From Yoonia sp. R2331 (GTDB lineage: Bacteria; Pseudomonadota; Alphaproteobacteria; Rhodobacterales; Rhodobacteraceae), in the NCBI RefSeq assembly GCF_041103235.1, contig NZ_JBGCUN010000002.1, forward strand, positions 557,001 through 621,000: 64,000 nucleotides of DNA, written 5' to 3'. Shown piece after piece: positions 35,674 to 43,702 of this stretch (positions are counted from its first letter, which is position 1; every line of letters begins with the position of its first letter). The notes beneath the pieces are model-generated. The model ran no database searches. It saw nothing but the letters and a program-made list of their open reading frames with translations, and was not told the origin of the DNA. A program made the position numbers and the translations under genes.

Positions 35674-37748
35674 AGGCCAAACCCAGAGAACGGCAGAAAA
35701 CGCACCGGATCGCCAGGCGAGATTGTGCAGGCGGCGTCAGGCAGCTCAACCAGCCCGGCGGCCCAGCTCAACCCCGAAATTCGCCCCGACCCTTCGGACG
35801 GGAAAACCTCCACTCGCCCTTCGGTGATTCGCGCGCGCAGGTATTCCCGGCGGCCCGCTTTCTTGGATTTGGCAAAGCCTGCAGGCAGGTCAAAGGCGAC
35901 CGGCTCCACCCATCCCGCGCCCGCCAGTCGATGCAAGGCCGGGCGCGCAAATATCAACGTGCAGACCTGTGCCGCAACCGGGTTCCCCGGCAGGCCCAGC
36001 ACCGGCATCCCCCGCCATTGCCCCATGGCCAGCGGGCGGCCCGGCTTGACCGCGACGCGCCACAGCGCAAAGGACCCGCTGTCCTGCAACAGGGCTGATA
36101 CGTGGTCTTCGTCACCCCCTGACGCCCCGCCAGAGGTCAGCACCGCATCGCAGCGCTGTGCTGCATCATCCAGCAGGGCGGCAAGCCCATCGCGCGTATC
36201 TGGCGCACGACCCAGATCAACAACCGCGAACCCCCAGCGGGCCAGCGTCGCGCGCAGCATTGGGCCATTGGCGTCGTAGACCTGCGCGTCTGTGGCGGGC
36301 GCGCCCGGTGCCAGCAACTCATCCCCGGTTGACAGCACCCCGACCCGCAGCCGCTTATGCGCGCGGACCGTGCCGATGCCCACCGCTGTCAGCGTCCCCA
36401 GATCGGCAGGCGTCAGCACCCGGCCGATGGGCAAAACCAGATCGCCCGCCGCCATATCCTCACCCGCCTTGCGCGCGTTGGCCCCGCGCTTCAGCGGCCC
36501 GTGAAAGGCGATGTGGTGTGCAGTGACGCTGACGTCTTCCTGCAGCACAATGCTGTCCACACCTGCGGGCAGGATTGCCCCGGTCAGGATGCGTACAGCC
36601 TGCCCCGCAGGCACCACGCCGTCATAGGGCGCGCCTGCCGCCGACCGTCCAGCGACCAGTGGCATGTGTTGCGGCCCCTCTGCGGCGGGTCCGGCAAAAG
36701 CATACCCATCCACGGCTGCATTTGCCGCAGGTGGATGGCTGCGCTGCGCCTTGGCAGGGGCGGCCAGAATGCGGCCAGCCGCGTCCGTCACGGCAATGTC
36801 TTCGGTGCCAACGACAGGTGTCAGGTGGTTGCGCAGATGCGCCATGGCATCATCGACCGGCGTCCAATAGGCCCCCTGCGGCATCGCAAAACAATCGTTG
36901 CGCAAAGGCGGCGGTGTCAAACGCCTGGCCAACAGGGCCTCTTGCCCCAGCCCCAAGACCCAACCCTCTGGATCTGGGGGTCGGTCCAGCATTTTTGCCC
37001 AATCATCTGCCGACAGGGCCGAAAACCGCGCGGCATATAGCGCGACCTGTGCTGCATCCTTGATCGGATGGCCGTCCAGCGGATCGTCCAGCAGTGAGAA
37101 ATAGGTTTCGGCCAGTACAACAGGTGTATCCGCCGCCTCAAACGGCCAAACCTTCAGGTCCTTGCCGAACGTCTGCCGCAACCGCGACAGCATCGGCAGC
37201 CCCATGATCACCTGTCCGCCAACAGCACCAACCCCGCCAAGCTTGAAGGGTGACTGTGCGCCAGACGCGGCCTTGTCGGCCTGCCGAAACTCCGAGAACG
37301 GCTGAGATTGATAGTTGTCCTTGTTCCTTGGAAGATCAGGGATGTCTCGCTTCAGCCCATTGAACCAGAACGGGCCTTCACCCACAAAGAAACGGTTCAG
37401 CTTTGCGGCGACATCAAACCGATTGTTTGCCTTTGGAGTGTCTTCGACTTCGCGCTCGAACCAATCCCAAAGGTCAAAAACATCCTCAGAGCCGACAATC
37501 TGCGTGGCAAAACCGCTCGGGTAGGCAAAGCACAAATCAAAACCAACAAGGATGCGACGTCCCTGCGCCCGTTCAGTACGAATGGCATCCTTGATCCATG
37601 TTTCCGCAACCTGTCTGTTGCGCAGATAAACGGGATCGTCTGCGCTCCCATCTCGCGCGATACTTGCCCAGATTGCATCGCTGCGTGGTTTCGGACCAAA
37701 GCCGTTAGCGGCCGACCAATCCACCATGATCACGGTGTCAAAGCTCAC
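35670..37748 (-). CDS. moeA: Molybdopterin molybdotransferase MoeA with extra N-terminal RNase-H-like domain
   Basis: A 692-residue fusion. The C-terminal part (from about 290) is a complete MoeA that inserts molybdenum into molybdopterin: PPAANAAVDGYAFAG, PAGQAVRILTGAILPAG, VGVLSTGDELL, LTSGGASGGDEDHV and PGNPVAAQ. The N-terminal 285 residues contain VDWSAANGF (D10), VGFDLCFAYPSG (D71), LAETY (E214) and IKDAAQ (D231), an acidic pattern like the DUF429/RNase-H fold. MoeA is usually about 400 residues. Start is GTG with a GTGA overlap with mobB. Both halves are one open frame without a frameshift. Confidence 0.92.
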   Translation of the reverse strand: MSFDTVIMVDWSAANGFGPKPRSDAIWASIARDGSADDPVYLRNRQVAETWIKDAIRTERAQGRRILVGFDLCFAYPSGFATQIVGSEDVFDLWDWFEREVEDTPKANNRFDVAAKLNRFFVGEGPFWFNGLKRDIPDLPRNKDNYQSQPFSEFRQADKAASGAQSPFKLGGVGAVGGQVIMGLPMLSRLRQTFGKDLKVWPFEAADTPVVLAETYFSLLDDPLDGHPIKDAAQVALYAARFSALSADDWAKMLDRPPDPEGWVLGLGQEALLARRLTPPPLRNDCFAMPQGAYWTPVDDAMAHLRNHLTPVVGTEDIAVTDAAGRILAAPAKAQRSHPPAANAAVDGYAFAGPAAEGPQHMPLVAGRSAAGAPYDGVVPAGQAVRILTGAILPAGVDSIVLQEDVSVTAHHIAFHGPLKRGANARKAGEDMAAGDLVLPIGRVLTPADLGTLTAVGIGTVRAHKRLRVGVLSTGDELLAPGAPATDAQVYDANGPMLRATLARWGFAVVDLGRAPDTRDGLAALLDDAAQRCDAVLTSGGASGGDEDHVSALLQDSGSFALWRVAVKPGRPLAMGQWRGMPVLGLPGNPVAAQVCTLIFARPALHRLAGAGWVEPVAFDLPAGFAKSKKAGRREYLRARITEGRVEVFPSEGSGRISGLSWAAGLVELPDAACTISPGDPVRFLPFSGFGL

Positions 37749-38236
37749 AATCCGACCTCTTGCAGGATGAAATCCGCAATTGCCACCGTATCATCCAGAT
37801 CAAATCGTGGGCAGGGGACATTGACAGCGGCGTCACTTGCCACGCCGCGCACGGTGGGGTCACCGGGTGCAAGCAGCGGATGCCCGGTCGCGTGCCGATA
37901 CGCCTCGATCTTGGGGTGGGCGTCGCGCTTGTAGCCCTCGACCAGCACCAGATCGACCGGATCAAGCCGGGTCAGCAGATCCGCCAAGGTCGGTTCAGCT
38001 GCGTCACGCAGCTCGCTCATCAGCGCCCAGCGGGTACCAGAGGCCAAGAGCACCTGATTGGCCCCCGCCACGCGGTGCCGATGACTGTCCTTGCCTGGCT
38101 GATCGACGTCAAAGCTGTGATGCGCGTGTTTCAACGTCGACACACTGAACCCGCGCTCGGCAATCTCTGTCACGAGGCGTTCCATCAGCCCGGTTTTGCC
38201 CGCATTCTTGAACCCGACGATGCCAAAGACGTTCAT
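37745..38236 (-). CDS. mobB: Molybdopterin-guanine dinucleotide biosynthesis protein MobB
   Basis: A 163-residue P-loop GTPase that assists conversion of molybdopterin to the guanine dinucleotide form (bis-MGD) used by DMSO-reductase-family enzymes. P-loop GFKNAGKT (8-15), TLKHAHHSFDVD and LVEGYKRDAHPKIE (switch and Walker B region) are visible. It is between mobA and moeA with 4-base overlaps on both sides (ATGA upstream, GTGA downstream). Confidence 0.94.
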   Translation of the reverse strand: MNVFGIVGFKNAGKTGLMERLVTEIAERGFSVSTLKHAHHSFDVDQPGKDSHRHRVAGANQVLLASGTRWALMSELRDAAEPTLADLLTRLDPVDLVLVEGYKRDAHPKIEAYRHATGHPLLAPGDPTVRGVASDAAVNVPCPRFDLDDTVAIADFILQEVGL

Positions 38237-38814
38237 AGCATTGCCTGCGCTTTGCTTAGATCATCAGGCGTGTTGACGTTGAAGAACTGGATGTCGTCGG
38301 GGAATTCCGCCGTGCCAGCCCCGTGCCCTGAGGTCCATTGCACCACCTTGCGCAGCCCGCCCTCCAGCGCTGCGCGCAGATCATCGCGCAGTGCCACGGG
38401 CCACAACCCGAAGGTCGGCTGCCGCCCCGAGGGCGAGGCCGCCAGCGCCAGCCCTTTGTCACCCCCCGCCAGCAACAGCCTTGGCACCAGATCGGCAGGC
38501 AAAAACGGCGTGTCCGCCGCAGCCGTGACGATGTGATCCGCGCCCTGCGTCGCGGCCCAATCAAGCCCCGCCAGCACGCCAGACAGGGGTCCGGCAAAAC
38601 CGGCGATGCTATCGGCCACAACAGGCAATCCCAGATGCGCAAACCGCGCGGGATCGCCATTGGCATTCAGCGCTAGCCGCGCCACCTGTGGATCCAGCCG
38701 GTCGATCACATGGGTGATGATCGGCTGCGGCCCCAGTGGCAATAGCCCCTTGTCGCCGCCGCCCATCCGCGTGGCCTGTCCACCGGCCAGAATGACACCC
38801 AAGGGTTGTTTCAT
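38233..38814 (-). CDS. mobA: Molybdenum cofactor guanylyltransferase MobA
   Basis: A 193-residue nucleotidyltransferase that attaches GMP from GTP to the molybdenum cofactor. The signature is LAGGQATRMGGGDKGLL (10-26), with TAAADTPFLP and FFNVNTPDDL further on. ATG 38814 is used; a longer open frame reaching 38925 runs into the fdhD-mobA spacer and hairpin and is unlikely to be translated. The mobB start overlaps its stop by 4 bases. Confidence 0.93.
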   Translation of the reverse strand: MKQPLGVILAGGQATRMGGGDKGLLPLGPQPIITHVIDRLDPQVARLALNANGDPARFAHLGLPVVADSIAGFAGPLSGVLAGLDWAATQGADHIVTAAADTPFLPADLVPRLLLAGGDKGLALAASPSGRQPTFGLWPVALRDDLRAALEGGLRKVVQWTSGHGAGTAEFPDDIQFFNVNTPDDLSKAQAML

Positions 38815-38821
38815 CTTGGCA

Positions 38822-38870
38822 ACCGACCGGGGGCCAGCCCCCGGACCCCCGGGATTATTTTGGCCAGAAG
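38822..38870. repeat. Inverted copy of the hairpin element between fdhD and mobA
   Basis: CCGGGGG-CCAG-CCCCCGG (38827-38844) followed by ACCCCCGGGATTATTTTGG. On the - strand it reads AAAATAATCCCGGGGGT then GGGGG-CTGG-CCCCC, matching the architecture at 30427-30469. It lies in the 64-base spacer between the fdhD stop and mobA start, so it may attenuate or separate expression within the operon. Confidence 0.75.
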
Positions 38871-38878
38871 AAGGACGA

Positions 38879-39808
38879 TCATTCCGCCGCCTTTCGCGCG
38901 GATTTGTGGGGTTCGTCGGGCACATCTGCCGGGTCGATGTCGCGGATCAACCGGTCTTCGCCCGCCAGACACACAAACCGTTGCCCCTTCATCCGGCCAA
39001 TCAGCGTCAGCCCGACCTGTCGCGCGATCTCGACCCCCCAGGCAGTAAAGCCTGATCGCGAGGCCAGCACCGGGATGCCCATCAGTGCGGTCTTGATCAC
39101 CATCTCGGACGTCAGCCGCCCGGTGGTGTAAAGCAACTTATCACCCGCGCTGACCATTTCGGCGTGCATCCAGCCCGCGATCTTGTCGACCGCGTTGTGG
39201 CGGCCCACGTCCTCCATATAGACCAGCGGTTGCGCGCCCTGACACAGCACCGTGCCATGGATGGCACCCGCCTCAAGATAAAGGCTTGGTGTGCGGTTGA
39301 TCTTGGCCGCCAGCGCATAAAGATCAGAGGTCCGCACAGATGTCGCAGGCAGGGTGACACCCGTCAGCCCTGCCATCATGTCGCCAAAAACCGTGCCGAC
39401 CGCACACCCGCTTGTGCGGGTCTTCTTGGCCAGCTTTTCCTCGTGATCCGTCTCGCGTGCGGTGCGCACGACAACTGTTTCAACCTCGGCATCAAAATCG
39501 ACGCCCGTCACTTCGTCACTGTCCAGCAGCATCCCCTGATTACGCAGAAACCCCAGCGCAAGATATTCCGGGTAATCCCCAATCGTCATCGCAGTGACGA
39601 TTTCGCGCCGGTTGAGGTAGATCGTCAGTGGCCGTTCCTCGATCACATGCAGATCAACCGGCGCGCCGGTCTGGTCAAAACCATGCACCGCGCGCGTCAG
39701 CCCATCAGCACCCGGGGCGGGGGCGATCACATAATCTGATGCGTTTTCAAGACGTGCCAAATTGAACCTCTGTGCCCATCGCGGTAACGCTTGTGCCAGC
39801 ACTTCCAA
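38879..39808 (-). CDS. fdhD: Formate dehydrogenase accessory sulfurtransferase FdhD
   Basis: A 309-residue protein that transfers sulfur to the molybdenum cofactor of formate dehydrogenase. TSGCAVGT holds the single conserved cysteine region, with VYMEDVGRHNAVDKIAGW, LLYTTGRLTSEM and SRSGFTAWGVEIA also typical. Only one cysteine is present where E. coli has a pair. The first in-frame ATG is well inside the fold, so the start is a TTG at 39808 (or GTG at 39802). Its stop is 64 bases before mobA. No formate dehydrogenase structural gene is in the window. Confidence 0.91.
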   Translation of the reverse strand: MEVLAQALPRWAQRFNLARLENASDYVIAPAPGADGLTRAVHGFDQTGAPVDLHVIEERPLTIYLNRREIVTAMTIGDYPEYLALGFLRNQGMLLDSDEVTGVDFDAEVETVVVRTARETDHEEKLAKKTRTSGCAVGTVFGDMMAGLTGVTLPATSVRTSDLYALAAKINRTPSLYLEAGAIHGTVLCQGAQPLVYMEDVGRHNAVDKIAGWMHAEMVSAGDKLLYTTGRLTSEMVIKTALMGIPVLASRSGFTAWGVEIARQVGLTLIGRMKGQRFVCLAGEDRLIRDIDPADVPDEPHKSARKAAE

Positions 39809-39822
39809 GCTAGGCTAATCTC

Positions 39823-40527
39823 GTGACCGCTGCTACCGTCAAATCCGTCTACAAAAAGGGCCTGCGCGACGGCGCGCCGTTCCTGCTGATGGCTTTGCCC
39901 TTTGCCACCTTCTTTGGTGTTGCGGCGGCAGAGGCCGGATTGCAACTGGCGCAGATCTTCGCCTTTTCGCTGTTGGTGATCGCCGGTGCGTCGCAGTTCG
40001 CAGCACTGCAAATGATGATCGACAATGCGGCCATCGCACTGGTGCTGCTGGCCGCACTGGCCGTCAATCTGCGTATGGCGATGTATTCTGCCGCCCTCGT
40101 GCCGCACCTTGGGGCAGCACCACTTTGGCAGCGGGCGCTGGTCGCCTATATCAACTTCGATCAAAGCTACATGCAAAGCATGATGGAATATGAAAAACGC
40201 CCCGACCTCTCGCCGTCATTGAAGGCGTGGTACTTTCTGGGCGTTGCCTCTCTGATCTCGCCGGCCTGGGTGATCGCAACGGTGGTCGGCGCTTTGATCG
40301 GCAAGGCGATCCCGCCGGAATGGGCGCTCGATTTTGTTGTGCCGATCATGTTCATGGCGATGGTCGGACCAATGCTCAAGTCCCTGGCCCATGTGGCGGC
40401 TGCGCTCACCTCTTGCGCGGTGGCGCTGGCGCTGCTGGGGCTGCCGTCTGGCATGGGGCTGATCGTTGCGGCGTTCTGTGCGATGGGCGTCGGTGCGGCG
40501 GTCGAAACATGGATGGAGCGCCAATGA
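39823..40527 (+). CDS. azlC: AzlC family branched-chain amino acid exporter, large subunit
   Basis: A 234-residue inner-membrane protein with five to six hydrophobic segments, matching AzlC: GAPFLLMALPFATFFGVAA, SQFAALQMM, YSAALVPHLG and DQSYMQS. With AzlD it forms an exporter for leucine analogues and other branched-chain amino acids. It starts with GTG at 39823, 14 bases from the divergent fdhD start, so there is almost no space for separate promoters. The azlD gene overlaps by ATGA. Confidence 0.9.
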   Translation: MTAATVKSVYKKGLRDGAPFLLMALPFATFFGVAAAEAGLQLAQIFAFSLLVIAGASQFAALQMMIDNAAIALVLLAALAVNLRMAMYSAALVPHLGAAPLWQRALVAYINFDQSYMQSMMEYEKRPDLSPSLKAWYFLGVASLISPAWVIATVVGALIGKAIPPEWALDFVVPIMFMAMVGPMLKSLAHVAAALTSCAVALALLGLPSGMGLIVAAFCAMGVGAAVETWMERQ

Positions 40528-40859
40528 ATTATTCTCAGGCAGAGATTTGGCTTATCATCGCCCTGATGGCGCTTGGTACTTATCTGATCCGGTTCTCATT
40601 TCTGGGCCTGATCGGCGACCGCCCAATGCCGCCGCTGGTGTTGAAGCTGCTGCGGTTTACCCCGGTGGCGGTCCTGCCCGGCATGGTCGCCCCGCTGGCG
40701 CTGTTCCCCGACGCAACCGGCGGCCAGACAGAGCCGGTGCGCCTTGTGGCAATCATCATCGTGCTGGTGGTCAGTTGGTGGCGCAAGAATGCGCTTTGGG
40801 GGATCGTGGCAGGGGCGGTGGCGTTCTACGCGGGCCTTATTGCGACTGGGCAGCTCTGA
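40524..40859 (+). CDS. azlD: AzlD family membrane protein
   Basis: A 111-residue four-helix membrane protein, the AzlD subunit paired with AzlC. GTYLIRFSFLGLIGDRPMPPLVLKLLRFTPVAVLPG matches the AzlD pattern. It starts at ATG 40524 in an ATGA overlap with azlC. Its end converges with the next lipoprotein gene with a 23-base overlap of coding DNA. Confidence 0.9.
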   Translation: MNYSQAEIWLIIALMALGTYLIRFSFLGLIGDRPMPPLVLKLLRFTPVAVLPGMVAPLALFPDATGGQTEPVRLVAIIIVLVVSWWRKNALWGIVAGAVAFYAGLIATGQL

Positions 40860-41463
40860 TCTGCATGTCGATCTGCTGCGCGGCAAGGGCTTTGTCGTCG
40901 CTGTCGCTTTCGCGGTACTCGGCGGTTTCGACGCCCGGCAATTGCGCAAACCCCTCGGACAAGGTGTTGGGGAACCAGGTCTGCGGCAAGCCGCCAAAGC
41001 CCGGCAATCGGCGCAGAATTGCGCTGGTCGCACGTGTGCAATTGGCCTTGGCCACGGGGCCATTGCTCATCACCAGTTGCAACGCCTGTTCTGCGACCTG
41101 CGGTGACACAACCACCCTTTGGCTGATGATATAGAAGGTCTCGCGCGCGTGATAAGACGCGTAGTATTGCTCAACCCTTGGGTTGAACCCAAACAGCACA
41201 TCGTTGCGCTCTGGGATCGTGGGGTGGCCGAATGTGCCTGCAGGGTCGAACATCACGCGCTGGCTGGCGTCCACCAGCAACGCGGTATGCGCACCGCTGC
41301 CGGAATCGGTGCTTTTCATCGTGTAGAGGGTCAGCGATTTCGGGCCTGTGCCGCGAAACGCCTTGGCCCGGACGACATCGTCAGGGGCCCAGACGGGCTC
41401 TCCACTGCCGCAGGCCGCCAGCCCTGTGCAGGCGACCCCGGCCAGAAACGCCCGGCGCTGCAT
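40837..41463 (-). CDS. Conserved lipoprotein, unknown function
   Basis: A 208-residue protein with signal peptide and lipobox LAAC (cysteine about residue 18) following MQRRAFLAG. The mature part contains DSGSGAHTALLVDASQRVMFDPAGTFG and FGFNPRVEQYYASYH, NCTRATSAILRRLPGFG. It is seen as a conserved lipoprotein of this order, but I cannot assign a domain. Its ATG lies within TGATG, overlapping the stop of the cytochrome oxidase subunit gene. Confidence 0.78.
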   Translation of the reverse strand: MQRRAFLAGVACTGLAACGSGEPVWAPDDVVRAKAFRGTGPKSLTLYTMKSTDSGSGAHTALLVDASQRVMFDPAGTFGHPTIPERNDVLFGFNPRVEQYYASYHARETFYIISQRVVVSPQVAEQALQLVMSNGPVAKANCTRATSAILRRLPGFGGLPQTWFPNTLSEGFAQLPGVETAEYRESDSDDKALAAQQIDMQIRAAQSQ

Positions 41464-41597
41464 CAGGCGTTGACGAGCGCCATAAAGATCAGGACAGCAA
41501 TGATCAGGATAACCGCGCGCTGGGTCATCTTGATGAACCCGTCAAACGTCTTTTCCTGAACGCTGATATCCATTTCGCCGTGTTTGTGATCTGCCAT
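41463..41597 (-). CDS. aa3-type cytochrome c oxidase subunit IV (44 aa)
   Basis: Too short for a usual gene finder. On the minus strand, ATG at 41597 opens a 44-codon frame: MADHKHGEMDISVQEKTFDG, then FIKMTQRAVILII, ending at 41463. It is a single transmembrane helix with the acidic N-terminus of the bacterial aa3-oxidase subunit IV, a small accessory subunit of the inner membrane. It is followed by the lipoprotein gene with a TGATG overlap. The other oxidase genes are not here. Confidence 0.82.
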   Translation of the reverse strand: MADHKHGEMDISVQEKTFDGFIKMTQRAVILIIAVLIFMALVNA

Positions 41598-41660
41598 GGT
41601 CATGTCCTCAAATCAGATGTTGCGCATCGTCTAGACGATAACGCGCGGCCTGTCACGGGG

Positions 41661-42134
41661 TCAGGCGGTCGCATCGCCGCCGCGTTCAAGCGCTTTGGCC
41701 AACTGGAAACCGATCCGGTTCGGCTCTGCATGATCGGCAGGCTTGGGGGCGGCCACCAGCATGACGTTTAACTGGCTGACATGCTGCACCAATTGCGTGC
41801 GCGCACCGCGATCGGTGCGCCCGTAAAAGGTAATCAGATCTGGGTCAAAATAGCCCAAGCCCTGAATGGTAATCATCCCGCCTTCACCTCCGACAAGGCC
41901 CATGCCCACCTCGTGATCGGCATCCAGCCCCTCTTCGAAGTTGCGGATATAGTTGATCAGCCGCTCATAGGCCCATTGCGCGGGGCTCTTGCCGCTGGGT
42001 GATTCCTTCAACGCTGGCGGCAGCGACAGCGGTGTCTGCACCGGCCCACCGCAATGTACCTCTTGCGTGGCAGGTATCGCTGCGTTTTCGACAATCTCTG
42101 CGCTGGTGTCGATTGTGTTCATCGGGTTGGTCAT
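41661..42134 (-). CDS. DUF6173 family protein
   Basis: A 157-residue cytosolic protein with the motifs YERLINYIRNFEEGLDADHEVGMGLVGGE, GMITIQGLGYFDPDLITFYG, and QLVQHVSQLNVMLVAAPK, which match a conserved Rhodobacterales family listed as DUF6173. The first 45 residues are proline-rich and disordered. It overlaps the Lrp regulator stop by ATGA, so the pair is co-transcribed. No function is known. Confidence 0.78.
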   Translation of the reverse strand: MTNPMNTIDTSAEIVENAAIPATQEVHCGGPVQTPLSLPPALKESPSGKSPAQWAYERLINYIRNFEEGLDADHEVGMGLVGGEGGMITIQGLGYFDPDLITFYGRTDRGARTQLVQHVSQLNVMLVAAPKPADHAEPNRIGFQLAKALERGGDATA

Positions 42135-42592
42135 AGAGGTACCGCTGTTGTTTCCTTGATCTCTTCCATAACGAAACTGGCCGAGATATCCGATACAGAA
42201 ATCCGTGAGGTCAGCCGTTTGTAAAACGCATCATAGGCCGGCACATCCGCAACCCTGACCCGCAGCACATAGTCCAGATCACCGGTCATCCGGTACGCGC
42301 CAACAACTTCTGGCATTTGACGCAACACGTTCTGAAACGTCTCGATCCAGCCGGTTTCATGGGCATTCGTGCGAATCAACACCATCGCTGTAAGGGGACA
42401 TCCCGCGGCACCGGGATCAACCAATGCCACCCGCGCGCGAATAACGCCCGCTTTTTCCATCTGCTTGATCCGCCGCCAGCAGGCATTGCGCGAAAGTGCT
42501 ACCCTTTCACTGATCTCATCCACACTCAATGTGGTGTCGATCTGAAGCAATTTCAAAATACGGCGATCAATTTCGTCGATCTTATCGGTCAT
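42131..42592 (-). CDS. Lrp/AsnC family transcriptional regulator
   Basis: A 153-residue regulator. N-terminal winged HTH at residues about 8-58 (DEIDRRILKLLQIDTTLSVDEISERVALSRNACWRRIKQMEKAGVI), followed by the RAM (ligand-binding) domain about 65-145 with EVVGAYRMTGDLDYVLRV. It likely responds to amino acids and binds as an octamer. ATG 42592 is its start. It is divergent from the DUF6356 gene with 107 bases between. The target gene(s) could include that gene or azlCD; nothing proves it. Confidence 0.92.
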   Translation of the reverse strand: MTDKIDEIDRRILKLLQIDTTLSVDEISERVALSRNACWRRIKQMEKAGVIRARVALVDPGAAGCPLTAMVLIRTNAHETGWIETFQNVLRQMPEVVGAYRMTGDLDYVLRVRVADVPAYDAFYKRLTSRISVSDISASFVMEEIKETTAVPL

Positions 42593-42699
42593 ACTTGGGA
42601 TGGTATCCCAACAGTTAGCGAATGCACAACGTTATTTGGGACCCGCCGACACCCGGCATGCGATACTTTCTCATCAATGCCGGAACAAGGAGCGTTCAG

Positions 42700-42942
42700 A
42701 TGTCCGAAGCCACCACTCACACCACCACCAACAGGGGCCTTTTTGCGCGTGTATTTATGGATCACCCCGCTTCGGTAAACGAGACCTATTTTGGTCACAT
42801 GCGGTTTGCCTTTGGGTTCAGCTTCTGGCTGGCCGTAGCGGCAGGGGCTGCATTGGTCCACGCCTTTATCCCGGCGCTTTGTGAAACAACCGCAAGCCGC
42901 ATCCTGCAGCGGTTGCACGCACGTATCAGCAACCGGCACTAG
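42700..42942 (+). CDS. DUF6356 small membrane protein
   Basis: An 80-residue protein with a DxPxxVNETYFGHM motif and one transmembrane segment (about 40-62), the pattern of the Rhodobacterales family DUF6356. ATG 42700 follows ACAAGGAGC. Two bases separate its stop from the class II amidotransferase start, so both are on one transcript. Function unknown. Confidence 0.8.
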   Translation: MSEATTHTTTNRGLFARVFMDHPASVNETYFGHMRFAFGFSFWLAVAAGAALVHAFIPALCETTASRILQRLHARISNRH

Positions 42943-42943
42943 G

Positions 42944-43702
42944 ATGTGTCGCATTGCAGGCTATATCGGCCCGGCCATCCCGCTGGAAAACATCGTGACC
43001 GCCCCGCAGCATTCGCTGCTGGAACAAAGCCAACACGCGACCGAGGCCAAGATCGCAGTGAACGGTGATGGCTTTGGGCTTGCGTGGTACGGCGACGGGA
43101 CCGCACCTGGTCTCTTTCGCGATGTGCTGCCTGCGTGGGCCGATAGCAACCTGGCGCACCTCTGCCGCATGGTGCAAAGCCCGCTGTTTCTGGCGCATGT
43201 CCGCGCCTCAACCGTCGGCGAAACCAGCCGTGTGAACTGCCACCCTTTCACCCACGGGCGCTGGTCATTCTGCCACAACGGCCAAATCCCGCATTTCGCA
43301 CAGATCCGCCGTCGCATGGAACAGGCCCTTCCTGATGACCTCTATGCCGCGCGCCAAGGCACCACGGACAGCGAGGTGATCTTTCTGACCCTGCTTGCCA
43401 ACGGGCTGGATGATGACCCTCAGGCCGCACTTGCCGCGACATTGGCTCAGATCGGGCCGCAGGTCGACGCGCCGGTCAAGCTGACATGCTGCATGACGGA
43501 TGGCGACCGACTCTTTGGCTTTCGCCATGCCTCGTCCGGGGCGGCACCTACACTGTATCTGTCAGGCGCTCTTGATAGCGGGGGCCGCGCAATGGCCTCT
43601 GAACCGCTGTGTTCCACGGCAGATCGCTGGACAATGATCCCAACCGACACTCTGTGCAGGTTGGACCGTGCGGCCTGCCAGATGGTGCCACTCGCGGCCT
43701 AA
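42944..43702 (+). CDS. Class II glutamine amidotransferase (YafJ-like)
   Basis: A 252-residue Ntn-hydrolase glutaminase domain without a synthase partner. The nucleophile is C2 after processing of Met1 (MCRIAGYIG). FLAHVRASTVGETSRVNCHPF and WSFCHNGQI follow the class II pattern. Substrate or partner unknown; members act on glutamine or as hydrolases of amides. It converges with the HD-GYP gene, sharing stop bases. Confidence 0.9.
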   Translation: MCRIAGYIGPAIPLENIVTAPQHSLLEQSQHATEAKIAVNGDGFGLAWYGDGTAPGLFRDVLPAWADSNLAHLCRMVQSPLFLAHVRASTVGETSRVNCHPFTHGRWSFCHNGQIPHFAQIRRRMEQALPDDLYAARQGTTDSEVIFLTLLANGLDDDPQAALAATLAQIGPQVDAPVKLTCCMTDGDRLFGFRHASSGAAPTLYLSGALDSGGRAMASEPLCSTADRWTMIPTDTLCRLDRAACQMVPLAA

